From Brassica napus (lineage: Eukaryota > Streptophyta > Magnoliopsida > Brassicales > Brassicaceae): 64,000 nucleotides of DNA. Positions 34,761-45,382 of this stretch are shown here, one piece after another. The notes below the pieces were generated by a model that had not been told where the DNA came from, did not search any database, and worked only from the letters and a program-made list of their open reading frames with translations. The translations under genes and the position numbers were made by a program. The stretch lies in assembly GCF_020379485.1 (NCBI RefSeq), contig NC_063452.1, positions 26,790,770-26,854,769 on the forward strand, in the 5' to 3' direction. How positions within the stretch are numbered: position 1 is the stretch's first letter; every line of letters starts with the position of its first letter.

Positions 34761-36895
34761 TCTCTGTAATACTAGGTTAGGTTAAGATCCGCGCCTTGCG
34801 CGGAATAATTATTATATAAATTAGTTTTACGTATTATATGTTCTTTTACATATTATTAAATAATACATATATATTGATAATTAAAAGCTCAGTAAATATT
34901 ACGTATATGATTAAATTGGTGCAAATACATAAATAAATGTTATTAATTCAAACAAACACTTTTTCTCTTTTATGATATAAAATTAAGTTTTAATGATATT
35001 AACATAGATATATAGTACATTTTTAATATTGAAATCTGTTAAATAATATTTTATAATCATATTGTTTTTTGATCATGTGTATTTTCTGTAACAAAATTTT
35101 TGAATCACCAATAACAATTTTTTTTTGTGGGATGTTTAATAGTTTTAGTCATTTATAATTTTAAAAACATTATGAAAAGTTTTAAAACTAAATATTAAGT
35201 TGTCAATATTTGTTCAAAATTTTTATCAAACGAAAAATCAAAGCAAATTTCGAAATTAAAATACATATGTATTTTTATATGGTATATAATTTATTTTTTA
35301 AAATATTAATATATTAATATTTATTAAATGAGACTTCTTATTATATAATTTTGTAATCATTTATATCTTGTTATAACAAAAAATTTAAACCATGAAAAAT
35401 TCAGTGTGAGATTTTTGACAATTTTAGTCATTTATATTCGTTTTTAAAAATTCAAAATATAACATATACAAAAAAAATCTAAATTTTTACTATATAGTTA
35501 ATGTGGTTGTTTTATTTATTTTTATATGTTAAAAATTAAAAAATGATAGAGAATAGACTAATTTTTATCAAATCTTTATTATTCAAAATCATTAATTGTC
35601 ATATATACTTTAGCCACATTTGGTAATTCTGTTATTTTATTTAAGGAAACAATGAAGAACATTAATAATCAATTTATGATTAGTTTAATAAAAAGCTTAT
35701 TATATATTTTGATGGACCAACATATTTTTCTAAGGATTCTAAAAATGATTGTGGTGATGACACGTGGCTACAAAAAATGTTATAATGTTTCTCTTTTAAT
35801 ATATAGGGGATTATTTGAGAAGTAAGTTTCTTATGTGTCGCGTTCACGTTAACTCTCACGATGGTTGATTACACTGATACCCTTAATGAATTAAAAATAT
35901 TACACTTTAATACTATTATTGAATTTTTTATTTAGTTCTTTTTAAAATTTTCCAAATAACATATATAATAAAAAGGAATCATGTATAAAGTTTAAAAACA
36001 AAAATATATGTATATATAATATGGCTTCATTAAAAAAGAAAGTTCACAAAATAGAAATATTCCATTTAAAAATATTTTTAAATAACATAAAATCTACTTT
36101 TGAAGTAATAAAATATTTCTTTATATCTATATTTTTTTTAGATGAAAATATATATATTTGCATATAATGTGATTTCATAAACCAGCATTCACACAAATAA
36201 TCTTGATACTAGAAAAATAAACATTATTTCTTTTAAAACATAATTTTAAGCAATACAAAATATATATTTTCAAAGTAATCGAAATAATTTTTTATGTATC
36301 TATTTATTTTCGTAGATGATTCAATAAAATAATTAAGTAACATAAACTGATATATGTTTAATTGGCAAAAATAGTTTATAATTAGTATTATTGAAATGTT
36401 TTGTTTATTTTTCTTCATTTGTAAAATTTATATATATGCATGAAACTATAGAATATTATCGTTATATTAATTTACGTAATTTTGAACCAGACACTTTAGT
36501 TTATTTTATATTTCATTATAAACACAATATATATCTTAAGTTATATATAATCTTCCTCAAATATATTTACATATCTAAGACAACAACCAACGTAAATAAG
36601 AAAAGTAATCATAATTTTAATATATCTAAAAAAATATTATTGTTGAATTCAGAGAATATATGCAATCTAAATATACCTAAATGATAACTAAATCGACTGT
36701 AAAAAACAATAAAACCGACTAGACGTAACATATATAAAATCATATATCTAATTAAAGTAATATAATATTATTAATATAAATGATGCGTACAAATTATAAA
36801 TTAATTAAAATTAAGAATAAATAACAATCAATGATTGTAGTATATTTATTTTATAAATATTTATATCCGTGCATGAGCACGGGAAAATTACCTAG
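34761..36895 (+). mobile_element. Helitron B, outer element of a nested pair
   Basis: It begins TCTCTGTAAT after an A and ends with hairpin CCGTGC-ATGA-GCACGG (36867-36882), then CTAG (36892-36895) followed by T. Removing it restores ...ATGGTAAA/TATATTAC, matching the neighbouring array copy (...ATGGTAAATATGTTAC, 37184-37200). Helitron A is inserted 11 bp inside its 5' end, leaving about 1.1 kb of own sequence. It is non-autonomous, with no Rep/helicase ORF seen. Confidence 0.75.
34772..35810 (-). mobile_element. Helitron A nested in Helitron B
   Basis: On the minus strand it starts TCCCCTATATATTAAAAG after an A, carries GCCACGTGTCATCACC near the start, and ends with a CCGCGC...GCGCGG hairpin (34789-34803), a short spacer and CTAG followed by T (34772). 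1039 bp, no ORF. Related to Helitron C at 37881-38820. Confidence 0.75.
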
Positions 36896-37199
36896 TATAT
36901 TACTAAAGGTATTTTACCAAAATTTAAAAGTGACATAGGAATAATGGAATGTTGAATTGAATGAATATGTAAAAAAAGTCAATACTTGTATAATTTTTAG
37001 TAATAGACTCAATTTTGTGAAAAAAATAAATGACTGCTTGAAAAAACGTTATGGATTTGTAATTTTTTTTTGATAAAACCGATATTTGAATCGGTGGATG
37101 ACAGTCGAAGAAAACACGGTTTATTGTTTCTTCTGCTCCGAATTGGAAACACAGTATATCACATTTAATTCATATCTTGTTGATATGGTAAATATGTTA

Positions 37200-37464
37200 C
37201 TCGTTTCATAATAAGTATTATTCTAACTTTCTTTTCTTGTTACACAGAAACAGAAAGTATCGTTTTATAATTCCAATACAAATTATAGTTACTTTCATCT
37301 GAAAATTAATTGCAAACTACATTGGTTTTATAAATAATTTTATTTATTTCAAATACTATTGGTCAAAAAGATGTAATTAATAATAATTTACATATATTCC
37401 GTTATTTTCTTAGTCTGTGTGAAAAATGCAAAATGACACTTATTCAGAAACGAAACGGAGGGAA
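37200..37464. mobile_element. Stowaway-like MITE
   Basis: 265 bp flanked by TA at 37198-37199 and 37465-37466. The right terminus, reverse complemented, is TTCCCTCCGTTTCGTTTC, close to the Stowaway consensus CTCCCTCCGTTTC. The left terminus is eroded (CTCGTTTCATAATAAG). AATAAGT motifs near both ends are inverted. Sits in the third array copy. Confidence 0.7.
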
Positions 37465-37880
37465 TAATAAATATTTTACCAGAAACTAAAAGTTACGTAT
37501 GAATGATGGAATGTTGCATTGAATGTATAAAAAGTCAATACTTGTATAAATTTTATAAATAAACTCAATTTGTGAAAAAATAATAAACCAAAAATAGACA
37601 CGCGTTTTCATGCAAATAAAAAATATCCCACATCCGAAATTGGAAAAAATATGAATTAAAATTTCCCTATAAAAGGTGGGCACTTGGACATCATAACTTC
37701 ACATGAGTTATAATTAAGCAAATAGTACATGTTACAAGACAATATGTCTGATCCCAATATAACTGTTTTTAACATAAATTTGTATTAGTCTGATTTTGGT
37801 TAGTATAAAAGTATATTGATCTCGTCCAGACGGTTGAGGCCTTATAGAAGGGTTATGTGCATGGTTAATTAGTCACATTA

Positions 37881-38820
37881 TCCCCTATATATTATTTGAG
37901 AAACATTACAACTTCTTTTTGTAACCACGTGTCATCAATAAGATGATTCGTATAATCATTAGAGAAATATGTTGGTCCATCTAATTATATAATAAACTAT
38001 TTATTAAACTAACAATAAATTCATTATTAATGTACTTTATTATTTTCTTAAATAGAATTTACGGAATTGCCTAATGTGGTTAAAGTATATATGACAATTA
38101 ATGATTTTGAATAATAAAGATTTGATAAAAATTATTGTATCTTCTATCATATTTGTTTAATATTAAACTATTAAATAAATTAAACAACCACAACAACCAT
38201 ATAATAAAAAAATTAGATTTTTCTGTATATGTTATATTTTGAATTTTTAAAAACGACTATAAATTACTAAAACTGTTAAAAGTCTCACATTCAAATGATT
38301 ACAAAATTATATAAGTAAAAAATATAATTTAATTAATTATTAAGATTAATATATATATATCGTTTTAAACTAAACTATAAACCATATAAAATACATAAAT
38401 CTTATAGTTTCAAAATTTATTTTGAACTATTTTTTGGTAAAAGTTTTGAACGAACATTGACAACTTATTTTTTTAAAAATTATAAACTATTAAAACTATT
38501 AATCCCACAATGAAAATTTTGTTATGAGTAATTTAATTTTTTTTCTATAAAAGATACAGATGATCAAAAAAACTATATGAGTAGAAATCATCATTTAATA
38601 GACATTAATATTAAAAATATACTAAAATGTACTATGTATGTTAGTATCATTTAAATTTAATTACATATTCTATCAAATATTAAAAAAATATATTTTTAGA
38701 TTAATAAAATTGATTTATATGTTCGTACCAATTTAATTATATATTTAATAGTTGCTGATTTTTAATACATAATTTTTATATATAATGTTTATCTCGCGCA
38801 AGACGCATGTCTTAATTTAG
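37881..38820 (+). mobile_element. Helitron C, same family as Helitron A
   Basis: It starts TCCCCTATATATTATTTGAG after an A and has CCACGTGTCATCA close behind. Its interior is an inverted, diverged copy of 34772-35810. The 3' hairpin is degraded (TCTCGCGCAAGACGCATG) and the end is TTAG followed by T at 38820 instead of CTAG. 940 bp, non-coding. Confidence 0.7.
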
Positions 38821-39112
38821 TATACTTTAAAACGATTTCCCTCCAAGTAAGTAATGTAGCATGCCAGCTTCTACATTTTTTTTCCAATTGAAGTTTATTA
38901 TTAGGATGAAATCCAAAAGGGCACAACCCAAACATTACTACATACAGAAGCCTAAAACCAAAGGGCATACAACAAAGTAAAACAACTGGGCCCAAGGCCC
39001 AAACCCAAACGAAACCCTAGCTTCTACTTTAGAAATCATATATCATATCTATATGAGTTGATTAAAAAACTGATTGAATTCTATTTCCATTTTTTGCGTT
39101 AAGTATATCACT

Positions 39113-40117
39113 ATGCATTGTGGTTCAAGCAATACAGATGATTCAAGCAGCATTCACTTGCAAAAAAGGCAAAGAACAGATGATAAAATACGCTCTGCCA
39201 CGCTCGATCTTGAAGTTCTCGATTGTCCTATTTGTACCGAGCCACTCATTGCTCCGATATTCCAGGTTACAGTTTGAGAACTTTGAGTTAGAAAGATGAT
39301 ATTTGAGATTGCGTGCCATTTTCTATTGTTTTCTTAAAGTGGATTTCATGATTTAATGTGATTTCTCAATCTTTCTTTTTGGAATGTAACTTTGGTTATT
39401 ATTCGTTGGTTTTGTGTGCCAGTGTGATAATGGCCATACGGTTTGCTCTATTTGCTGCCCTAAATTGAGGAACAAATGTCCTTTTTGTGCTTTGCCTATC
39501 GGCGTCAAAAGATGTAGAGCTATGGAAAAAGTTTTTGAATCGATTTCTATCCCATGCTCTGTGCTAGGTTGCACCAAAAATGTATGCTATGGAGAACTAT
39601 CAGCCCATGAAAAAGAATGAAAACTCTCTCTTTGCTCATGCCCTGTACCAGACTCTGCAACTACACTGCCTCATACAAGGATATCTATGATCACTTTACC
39701 TTTGGCCACCAGCACAGTTACAGCGGGGAAAGACCTATGCATGATATGTTCACATCTGGGATTTCCTTTATTCTCAAGTTGAACATCAACAATAAGGTAT
39801 CAATTATGAGGGAACATGGGAACAGTTTATTGTTTTCAGTTCAGTGTTTTAGAGAGCTGTATGGTGTGTATGTAAGCATATGTTGCATTGCACCATCTTC
39901 TCCAGAAGCCGAAGAGTTCTCATACTACCTCTCTTATACCATGGGTGGACAAACAATTATTCACAAATCACTAAAAGTGAAAAGGATTCGTAAAGTGAGA
40001 CATCAAATTCCTCAAGACAATTTCATGTTGATCCCTCAAAGTTTATTACATGGTGAATTGTTGGATGTGGAGGCTTCCATAAATAGGATGAACCAAGTGC
40101 AAAAAAATATTGTTTAA
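39113..40117 (+). pseudogene. SINA-type RING E3 ubiquitin ligase, broken
   Basis: SINA-family proteins are RING E3 ligases with a SIAH-type zinc finger and a TRAF-like substrate domain. Exon 1 is 39113-39265 and exon 2 starts at 39423; the splice joins IAPIFQ to CDNGHTVC to complete the RING (CPICTEPL...CPFC). After GELSAHEKE an in-frame TGA (39618-39620) replaces a zinc-finger Cys codon, and about 30 bp later a two-base insertion shifts the frame. The open frame resumes as NYTASYKDIYDHF... through the TRAF-like part to 40117. At best a truncated RING protein of about 115 aa would be made. It is not part of the Arabidopsis gene order here, so it arrived by transposition or duplication. Confidence 0.85.
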
Positions 40118-41394
40118 CAAAAAAATATTTTCTTAAAAAAGTGTAATAATATATATTTTTGTTTCAGATTAAAAGATGTTCAGTTAAGCTTCTTCTTATA
40201 TAAAACTAAATTATATATGATTCATGTGTTGAGTTTATAACTCAGTATTAATTTTATTATATGTATCTTATTGAAAACATTAGATCACTCATTAAAATAA
40301 ATAAAATAGAATTAAGAATACATTAACGGGGCCGGGGGATATAAGAACTTAAAAGTAACAGCTATTTACTTATAAATTTTCATATAAACTTTTCAGTTGA
40401 AATTTATGACGTGTTTTTAAATATTTTTTTCTACATCTTTTTAAATAACTTTATTTTATTACTTAGCTTATTACATGTATTTTCTATGAACTTATTTTTC
40501 AATTGTATTTCTGAGTTTTTTTAATAAATAGACATGAAAAAAAAGTAATTTTATTCTTTTATTTAGCTAAGTGATTCTCTGTGAGACTGTTAACATTAAA
40601 ATTTGAAGCTGTGTTTTGATGATACTATATTAGTAAAATAGGTTTTTTTTCCTGCACAATGTCCAGCAATAATTTTTAAAATTTAAATTATATGTAAAAC
40701 AAATTTACTAATACTTTAGATTTTATTAGTTTCTTACCAATATATTAATATAAATTTGATTTAACTAAATGTTAAATTAATATAAAATAAGTAATTTTGT
40801 TTAGTTTAAATTATATTTAAGAATATACATGTATATGTTTAGAATTATAATCTTAGATAGATTTTTATCAATTTTTTGGTTAAATACATTAAATCAACTT
40901 GTATAAAATTAATAAAAATTTAATATAAAACTTGTATAATTATCAAAAAAATAAAACTAAATAGTATTTCTTAAATTTGTATATATATAAAAGAAACTAA
41001 TGATATTACAATTATAAATTTATAACTTTTGAAAACAATTTTGAAAATTTTAGTGATAAAATTTTTATAAGAATAAAAATTAGAATTAAATAATATTTTG
41101 AAATTTTCAATGTCATATTTGAATATATTTATTTTAATAATAATGTATGAGTTATTATCATATTCCAAAAAAAATACCAAAAATATAAATCAACAAAAAT
41201 TGTTTATTACCATAATTTAAAAAGTTTACCAAAAATATAAATCAAATGTAATTGTCCATGTCATATGTACTCATAAGTCACATCATCAATTTTAGTAGTC
41301 ATGTATTTTTGTTAAACTGATTGCAGATCTGACATGTGTGAAATCACTTTGTAATTAATGTTTTGGGGATGTGTGAAAATTACTACAATTTTTA
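40118..41394. other. Very AT-rich intergenic DNA
   Basis: No gene. Only low-complexity ORFs are present. An isolated GC-rich patch at 40328-40340 (GGGGCCGGGGG) could mark an element end, but no partner was found. Confidence 0.4.
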
Positions 41395-41545
41395 TATCAT
41401 CCACAAATATTTTAAAGTGTTAATGTGAGATAAACTAACACAAGATCACATGAAATTTCTTGAATACATTACAAAAAAAAACAACGAATAAAAATCAAAA
41501 CTGAACAAAATCATAGAGCTTGATGTAAAAAAACATGTTGTACAA
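41395..41545 (-). repeat. Copy of the DES1-like gene 3' flank
   Basis: Matches 45225-45370 (GTGAGATAAACTAACA, TTGAATACATTACAAAAAA, AATCATAGAGCTTGATGTAA) in the same orientation. The original lies at and downstream of the 3' end of the minus-strand desaturase gene. This copy ends where the GRXS17 fossil begins. Confidence 0.8.
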
Positions 41546-41699
41546 CTGGAAAATGGAGCATGCCAACAAATCATGAATCTGATATGCGAAAAAAAGTTTC
41601 CTCAAATCCTAAAAATAACCAGACAAACCATAAGCTGTAACACCTCAACATATTATTATTACCGGAACAAGAATCTTCTCATGAGAGGAGAGACTATTG

Positions 41700-42060
41700 T
41701 TGTTACTCAGATAAGTTGAGGTCACCACTGTTACTTAGCTCCATAAGATATCACATCCTCCAATCAACTCAATAAAGCTGAGGAAACGTGGATCAGTTTG
41801 AGAAACTCTTGATCCCTTGTCTTACTTATTCATCACTCAAGATGTCACACGACCCGAAACTAACATCCTCTCCTCTTAGTGTTTTCACCACTTTTGAGCT
41901 AAATCCACACTTTAGTTCATCCAGTGAACCAACCTTTCATGGAAAGCATAACCTTTTTGGAGTCGATCAATGTCTTCAATCTATCTTCAAGACTATGTGT
42001 CCCAGTGATTCCTTTCTCAGACAAAACTTCTCTCGGCTCACCGCTCTTTTGGTAAAATTG
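41700..42060 (-). pseudogene. GRXS17 3' fragment, inverted
   Basis: The reverse complement matches the last Grx repeat of GRXS17, from a linker of the EKGITGTHSLEDRLK type through KCGFSSK-like and GDL. It has frameshifts and stops (a TGA near the CGFS and a TAA after the LSDE-like stretch). It retains linker residues absent from the intact gene at 32540, so it derives from a copy predating that linker deletion. No thioredoxin-like domain is present. Confidence 0.85.
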
Positions 42061-42116
42061 CCAAAATTGCAAGAACTCCAGTATCTAAGAGAGATGCAAG
42101 AGCAGTTGAATTAAGT

Positions 42117-42870
42117 GCATTATCAGGCACCAAACCTCCCAGAAACACACAAAAAGAGATTTAGGAGCTCTTTTTTCCCTGTAATCAACAAATGTGGCAA
42201 GTGTTGATAGCAAATAGTGTTTACCAACATCAACATGTGTTCTCTTTTTCGCAGCTTCAATCTGTTAAATACCAGACATTGCTCCAGACACAGCAATGAT
42301 GCGTGTATACATAGTAGAATTAGAAGAAAAAAAAACTTAAGAGGCTTGGTTACCTTGAGTTTCAAAGTTTCAGGAGATACAGTTGAAGGATCACTGTTTA
42401 AGGGCATGTCAATCAATGTGGTGATACCCCCTGCCGGATAAAAAAGACAATATCATCATCAACTTGAAGAAAGACACAAAGTAACAAGAAAGTATACAAA
42501 GAGACAAAACATGCAACTAGAACAGTGTCAGTGAAACAAATTTGATTACCAGCAGCAGCAGCTTTTGCTCCTCCTTCCCATTCACTGCTTCCAGGATCAT
42601 CAAGATGTGCATGCCTTGAAAACAAAAAGAAGAATAGCAGGTGACTTTAAGTTCCAAGATTTTAGGACAAGAAGCAGAAACTGGACAGAGTCGAGTCGGT
42701 GTTGGTGGTTTAAGATCAACATGACTGTGGCTCTTTTGCATCTTATACCAATATTCTTCTTTCACCACCAACGGTGGTGTTTCCTTTCATTAAACAAAAG
42801 GTATATTGAAACTGGTGTTTCCTTTTCTCAACCGAGACCTGATCCTAGTCATAATTTTTGTTGGACCCAG
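42117..42870 (-). pseudogene. ALN fragment, inverted (intron 1 to exon 6)
   Basis: The reverse complement follows the ALN gene in order. It covers the end of intron 1 (about 42790-42870), exon 2 (about 42700-42790, with GGTGGTGAAAGAAGAA and TATTGGTATAAG), intron 2, exon 3 (HLDDPGSSEWEGG, about 42565-42615), exon 4 (about 42355-42440), exon 5 and the beginning of exon 6 (about 42117-42150), with indels. It lies on the same strand and in the same order as the adjacent GRXS17 fragment, so together they are an inverted fossil of the ALN-GRXS17 pair. Confidence 0.88.
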
Positions 42871-43397
42871 AAATCCCGATCTCGCATAGAAAAAAAAAGT
42901 CACGGTGAAGAGAAAAAAAAAAGGAAAAAAAAGACGATTGGAAATTTATTTAAACTAAAGACGCTTCCATTAACAGATTTGGAAAATCTTATTCTAGCAT
43001 GATTATCCGGATTCTTAGTGGGTTTCTTAGTGTGTGGGTCCCCACAAAATTCCTAAGGATCGGTTACAAAAACTACTAATTAAGAACCGATTTTAGTGAG
43101 TTTCTTACACTGTTCGTGGGCCCCACTGATTCGTGGCGACCCGCGATTGGTTTGATTTTAATTTTTTTTTTTTTTTTTTTTTTTTTAAACTAGGTTTTTT
43201 AGGAATAATCATGGTCTTAGGTTAGATTTGACAAACAGCCTGCCTATAAAGAGAGAGAGAGAGAGAGCTTTTTCCGACATCAGTTTGAGACGCTTTTGTA
43301 AGACATAAAAAAAAAACAGATCTGAAGGTTAAGAGAGATTATTGGAATCTTCGCCTGCCAGAGGAGAGCTGCTCAATTCGATTGCCGTTGTTAAGGT

Positions 43398-44627
43398 ATG
43401 TCATCTAGAAATCTGAAGATGAGGAGAAGAAGAGAGCTTCCGTTTGAATTAGTGGTGGAAATACTCACTAGGGTTCCTGTTAAGGATTTAATGAGGTTTA
43501 GATGTGTCTGCAAAAGTTGGCGATCTTTGTTCAAAGAAGAGAGGTTTTGTAGACAGCACATGACCCGTGCCCCAACGAGGATCGTGTCCTTCCATTTTGA
43601 GGATACTCTACTACTTGGTCGTTTTTCTGAAAGTGCCAAGCCTGAGATGATGATACTCGAAGAGGTTAGCGTAAACGTCGGAGATGACAGTAGTTTGCTT
43701 AACGATACTACTGTAGTACTTGGTCACTGCCATGGACTGTTTTGCTTATATTTTGAAAATAACACTTTTGGTCTTTGGAACCCTTCATTGAGAGAATTAA
43801 GAACAATACACCCACCTTATCGCTACAACTGGTATGAGATGGGTTTTGGGTATGACCACTCAAGTCAAGATTACAAGATTGTGTTGGTTCTAAAAATGCA
43901 AGGCAGACGCAGCCGCTCCTCTCAAGCACTTGTGTTATCCTTAAAGTCAGGTGTGTCTCGGATGATTAATTGCCTGTGTTTGGAAAACTTTGACATGATC
44001 CACGATACAATTTCTGGAACCCTGGTTGGTGAAACTATCTACTGGCAGCTATGTGATGATAATGTAAAAGTAACTGATAAGCTTTTGAGCTTTGATTTGG
44101 TGTCTGAGACATTCAACTTGTGCCCATGTCCGAGTAATTGTGGTAAAGGACTTCCTCAGGTTATAGCGGGATTGAGAGGAGGTGGTCTATGTATAGTAGG
44201 GGTTGACGACATGTCTGGTGGTTTAATCGTTTGGTCTGCCCAACATGATGGTGGTGGTGGTATCAAATCCTGGAGCAAGATTTGCAATCTCTCGCTTGGC
44301 ATTCTTGAAATCTCGGCTAGTTGTCGTATCGATGATAAGATCTGGCTATCCTCTGCGGTAACTTATGCAGGATTGCTATTAGCTCTTGTAAAATTTGGGA
44401 GAGAATCAAAATTGCTTTCCTACAACTTAGAGGAGAAAAGTTTGACAAATGTTGAGACTAGTTTGTCCCTCTCTACCTGTGATTTTCTTGAGACGTATGT
44501 TGAAACGCTTGTCCCCGTCCCTATTCCTGAATGCAGCCTCCTTTACGTGGTTTTGTTTTTATCTATCTGCAGCAAGCAAGACACATCTCATCATTTGTTC
44601 GTTTGTCTTTTTACATGGATATTTTAG
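43398..44627 (+). CDS. F-box protein with F-box-associated (FBA-type) domain
   Basis: F-box proteins are substrate receptors of SCF ubiquitin ligases. This single-exon gene gives 409 aa. The F-box is at about residues 14-55 (ELPFELVVEILTRVPVKDLMRFRCVCKSWRSLF). An FBA-like region follows, with GHCHGLFCLYFENNTFGLWNPSLRELRTIHPP and MGFGYDHSSQDYKIV, then VISFDL/SFDLVSETF-like strands toward the C-terminus. The frame is intact. The last 35 residues are hydrophobic and may be an unusual tail reading into former UTR. Upstream are a long T-run (about 43158-43187) and a GA repeat (about 43246-43268). It is not a member of the Arabidopsis block at this position; such genes duplicate and move often. A fragment of it lies at 27005-27346. 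Confidence 0.85.
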   Translation: MSSRNLKMRRRRELPFELVVEILTRVPVKDLMRFRCVCKSWRSLFKEERFCRQHMTRAPTRIVSFHFEDTLLLGRFSESAKPEMMILEEVSVNVGDDSSLLNDTTVVLGHCHGLFCLYFENNTFGLWNPSLRELRTIHPPYRYNWYEMGFGYDHSSQDYKIVLVLKMQGRRSRSSQALVLSLKSGVSRMINCLCLENFDMIHDTISGTLVGETIYWQLCDDNVKVTDKLLSFDLVSETFNLCPCPSNCGKGLPQVIAGLRGGGLCIVGVDDMSGGLIVWSAQHDGGGGIKSWSKICNLSLGILEISASCRIDDKIWLSSAVTYAGLLLALVKFGRESKLLSYNLEEKSLTNVETSLSLSTCDFLETYVETLVPVPIPECSLLYVVLFLSICSKQDTSHHLFVCLFTWIF

Positions 44628-45382
44628 TTTTCTACTTCATTCGCTAATTAAGGATAGTTTCTGGAATTTTGTATTTTTATTTATGAAAAACGATTGAATG
44701 TTGAAATGCTTGCTTGTTGAAGCAGAATCCTGATTGAAGCTAAATAGAATGTTTAGCTACTGTTAAAAGGTTGATCGATTGATTATAGTTTTTGGCTTGG
44801 AAAGTGTTTTCTCCAAAGTACCTGATCTGAATCGGTGGTTCATATATAAATTGTTCTGTTCCTTCACAATCTCTTAGTCATGGTTGGATTCCTTTGATCC
44901 TGTCTTAAGCCTTTTTTTTTAACAATGATTACTTTGCCCTGTATAATGTTTATATGCTATATATAACTTTTCCTTAAATCTCAGAACAATTTATCAAAAA
45001 AACTAATGGAGGTTTGGGTTCCACAGACCTACTTTTAAATTAATCAAACATTATTGGCCAATCAAATATGGAAAATATCAAAACGTCCACTAGAGTTTTT
45101 AGCATTTTTATTTCTAGAATGATACTATTGGAATGGTAGAAAAGGATGCCCAAGCATCTTACATATGGCAGCAGTCTTTGTTGTTTGAATTTTACATTGC
45201 ACTGGTGATGGTTCAAAAACAAATTTATCAAATGTTTTAAAGTCTTAATGTGAGATAAACTAACATAAGGTCACTTGAAATTCTTGAATACATTACAAAA
45301 AAAAAACAACGAATAAAAATCAAAACAGAACAAAATCATAGAGCTTGATGTAAAAACACATGTTGAGTAATGAACAAGTAAA
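44628..45382. other. Intergenic between F-box gene and DES1-like gene
   Basis: Convergent 3' flanks of the F-box gene (+) and the desaturase gene (-). No further gene. Positions 45225-45375 are duplicated at 41395-41545. Confidence 0.5.

Larger units (their letters stand above)
34340..37600. repeat. Tandem array (~260-300-bp unit) interrupted by nested transposons
   Basis: At least three to four copies of a unit marked by CTTTATGGATTTGTAA, ACACGGTTTATTGTTTCTT, TATATCACATTTA and GAAACTAAAAGTTAC occur at about 34340-34480, 34481-34760, 36896-37199 and 37465-37600 (last copy truncated). Copy 2 is cut at its right end by Helitron insertions (34761-36895) and copy 3 by a MITE (37200-37464). The unit has no coding potential. 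Each copy supplies the empty-site reference for its neighbour. Confidence 0.8.

Noticed and set aside
36391..36684. 97-aa ORF in AT-rich DNA
   Set aside because: Low-complexity Ile/Tyr/Asn-rich translation inside Helitron B; no family features.
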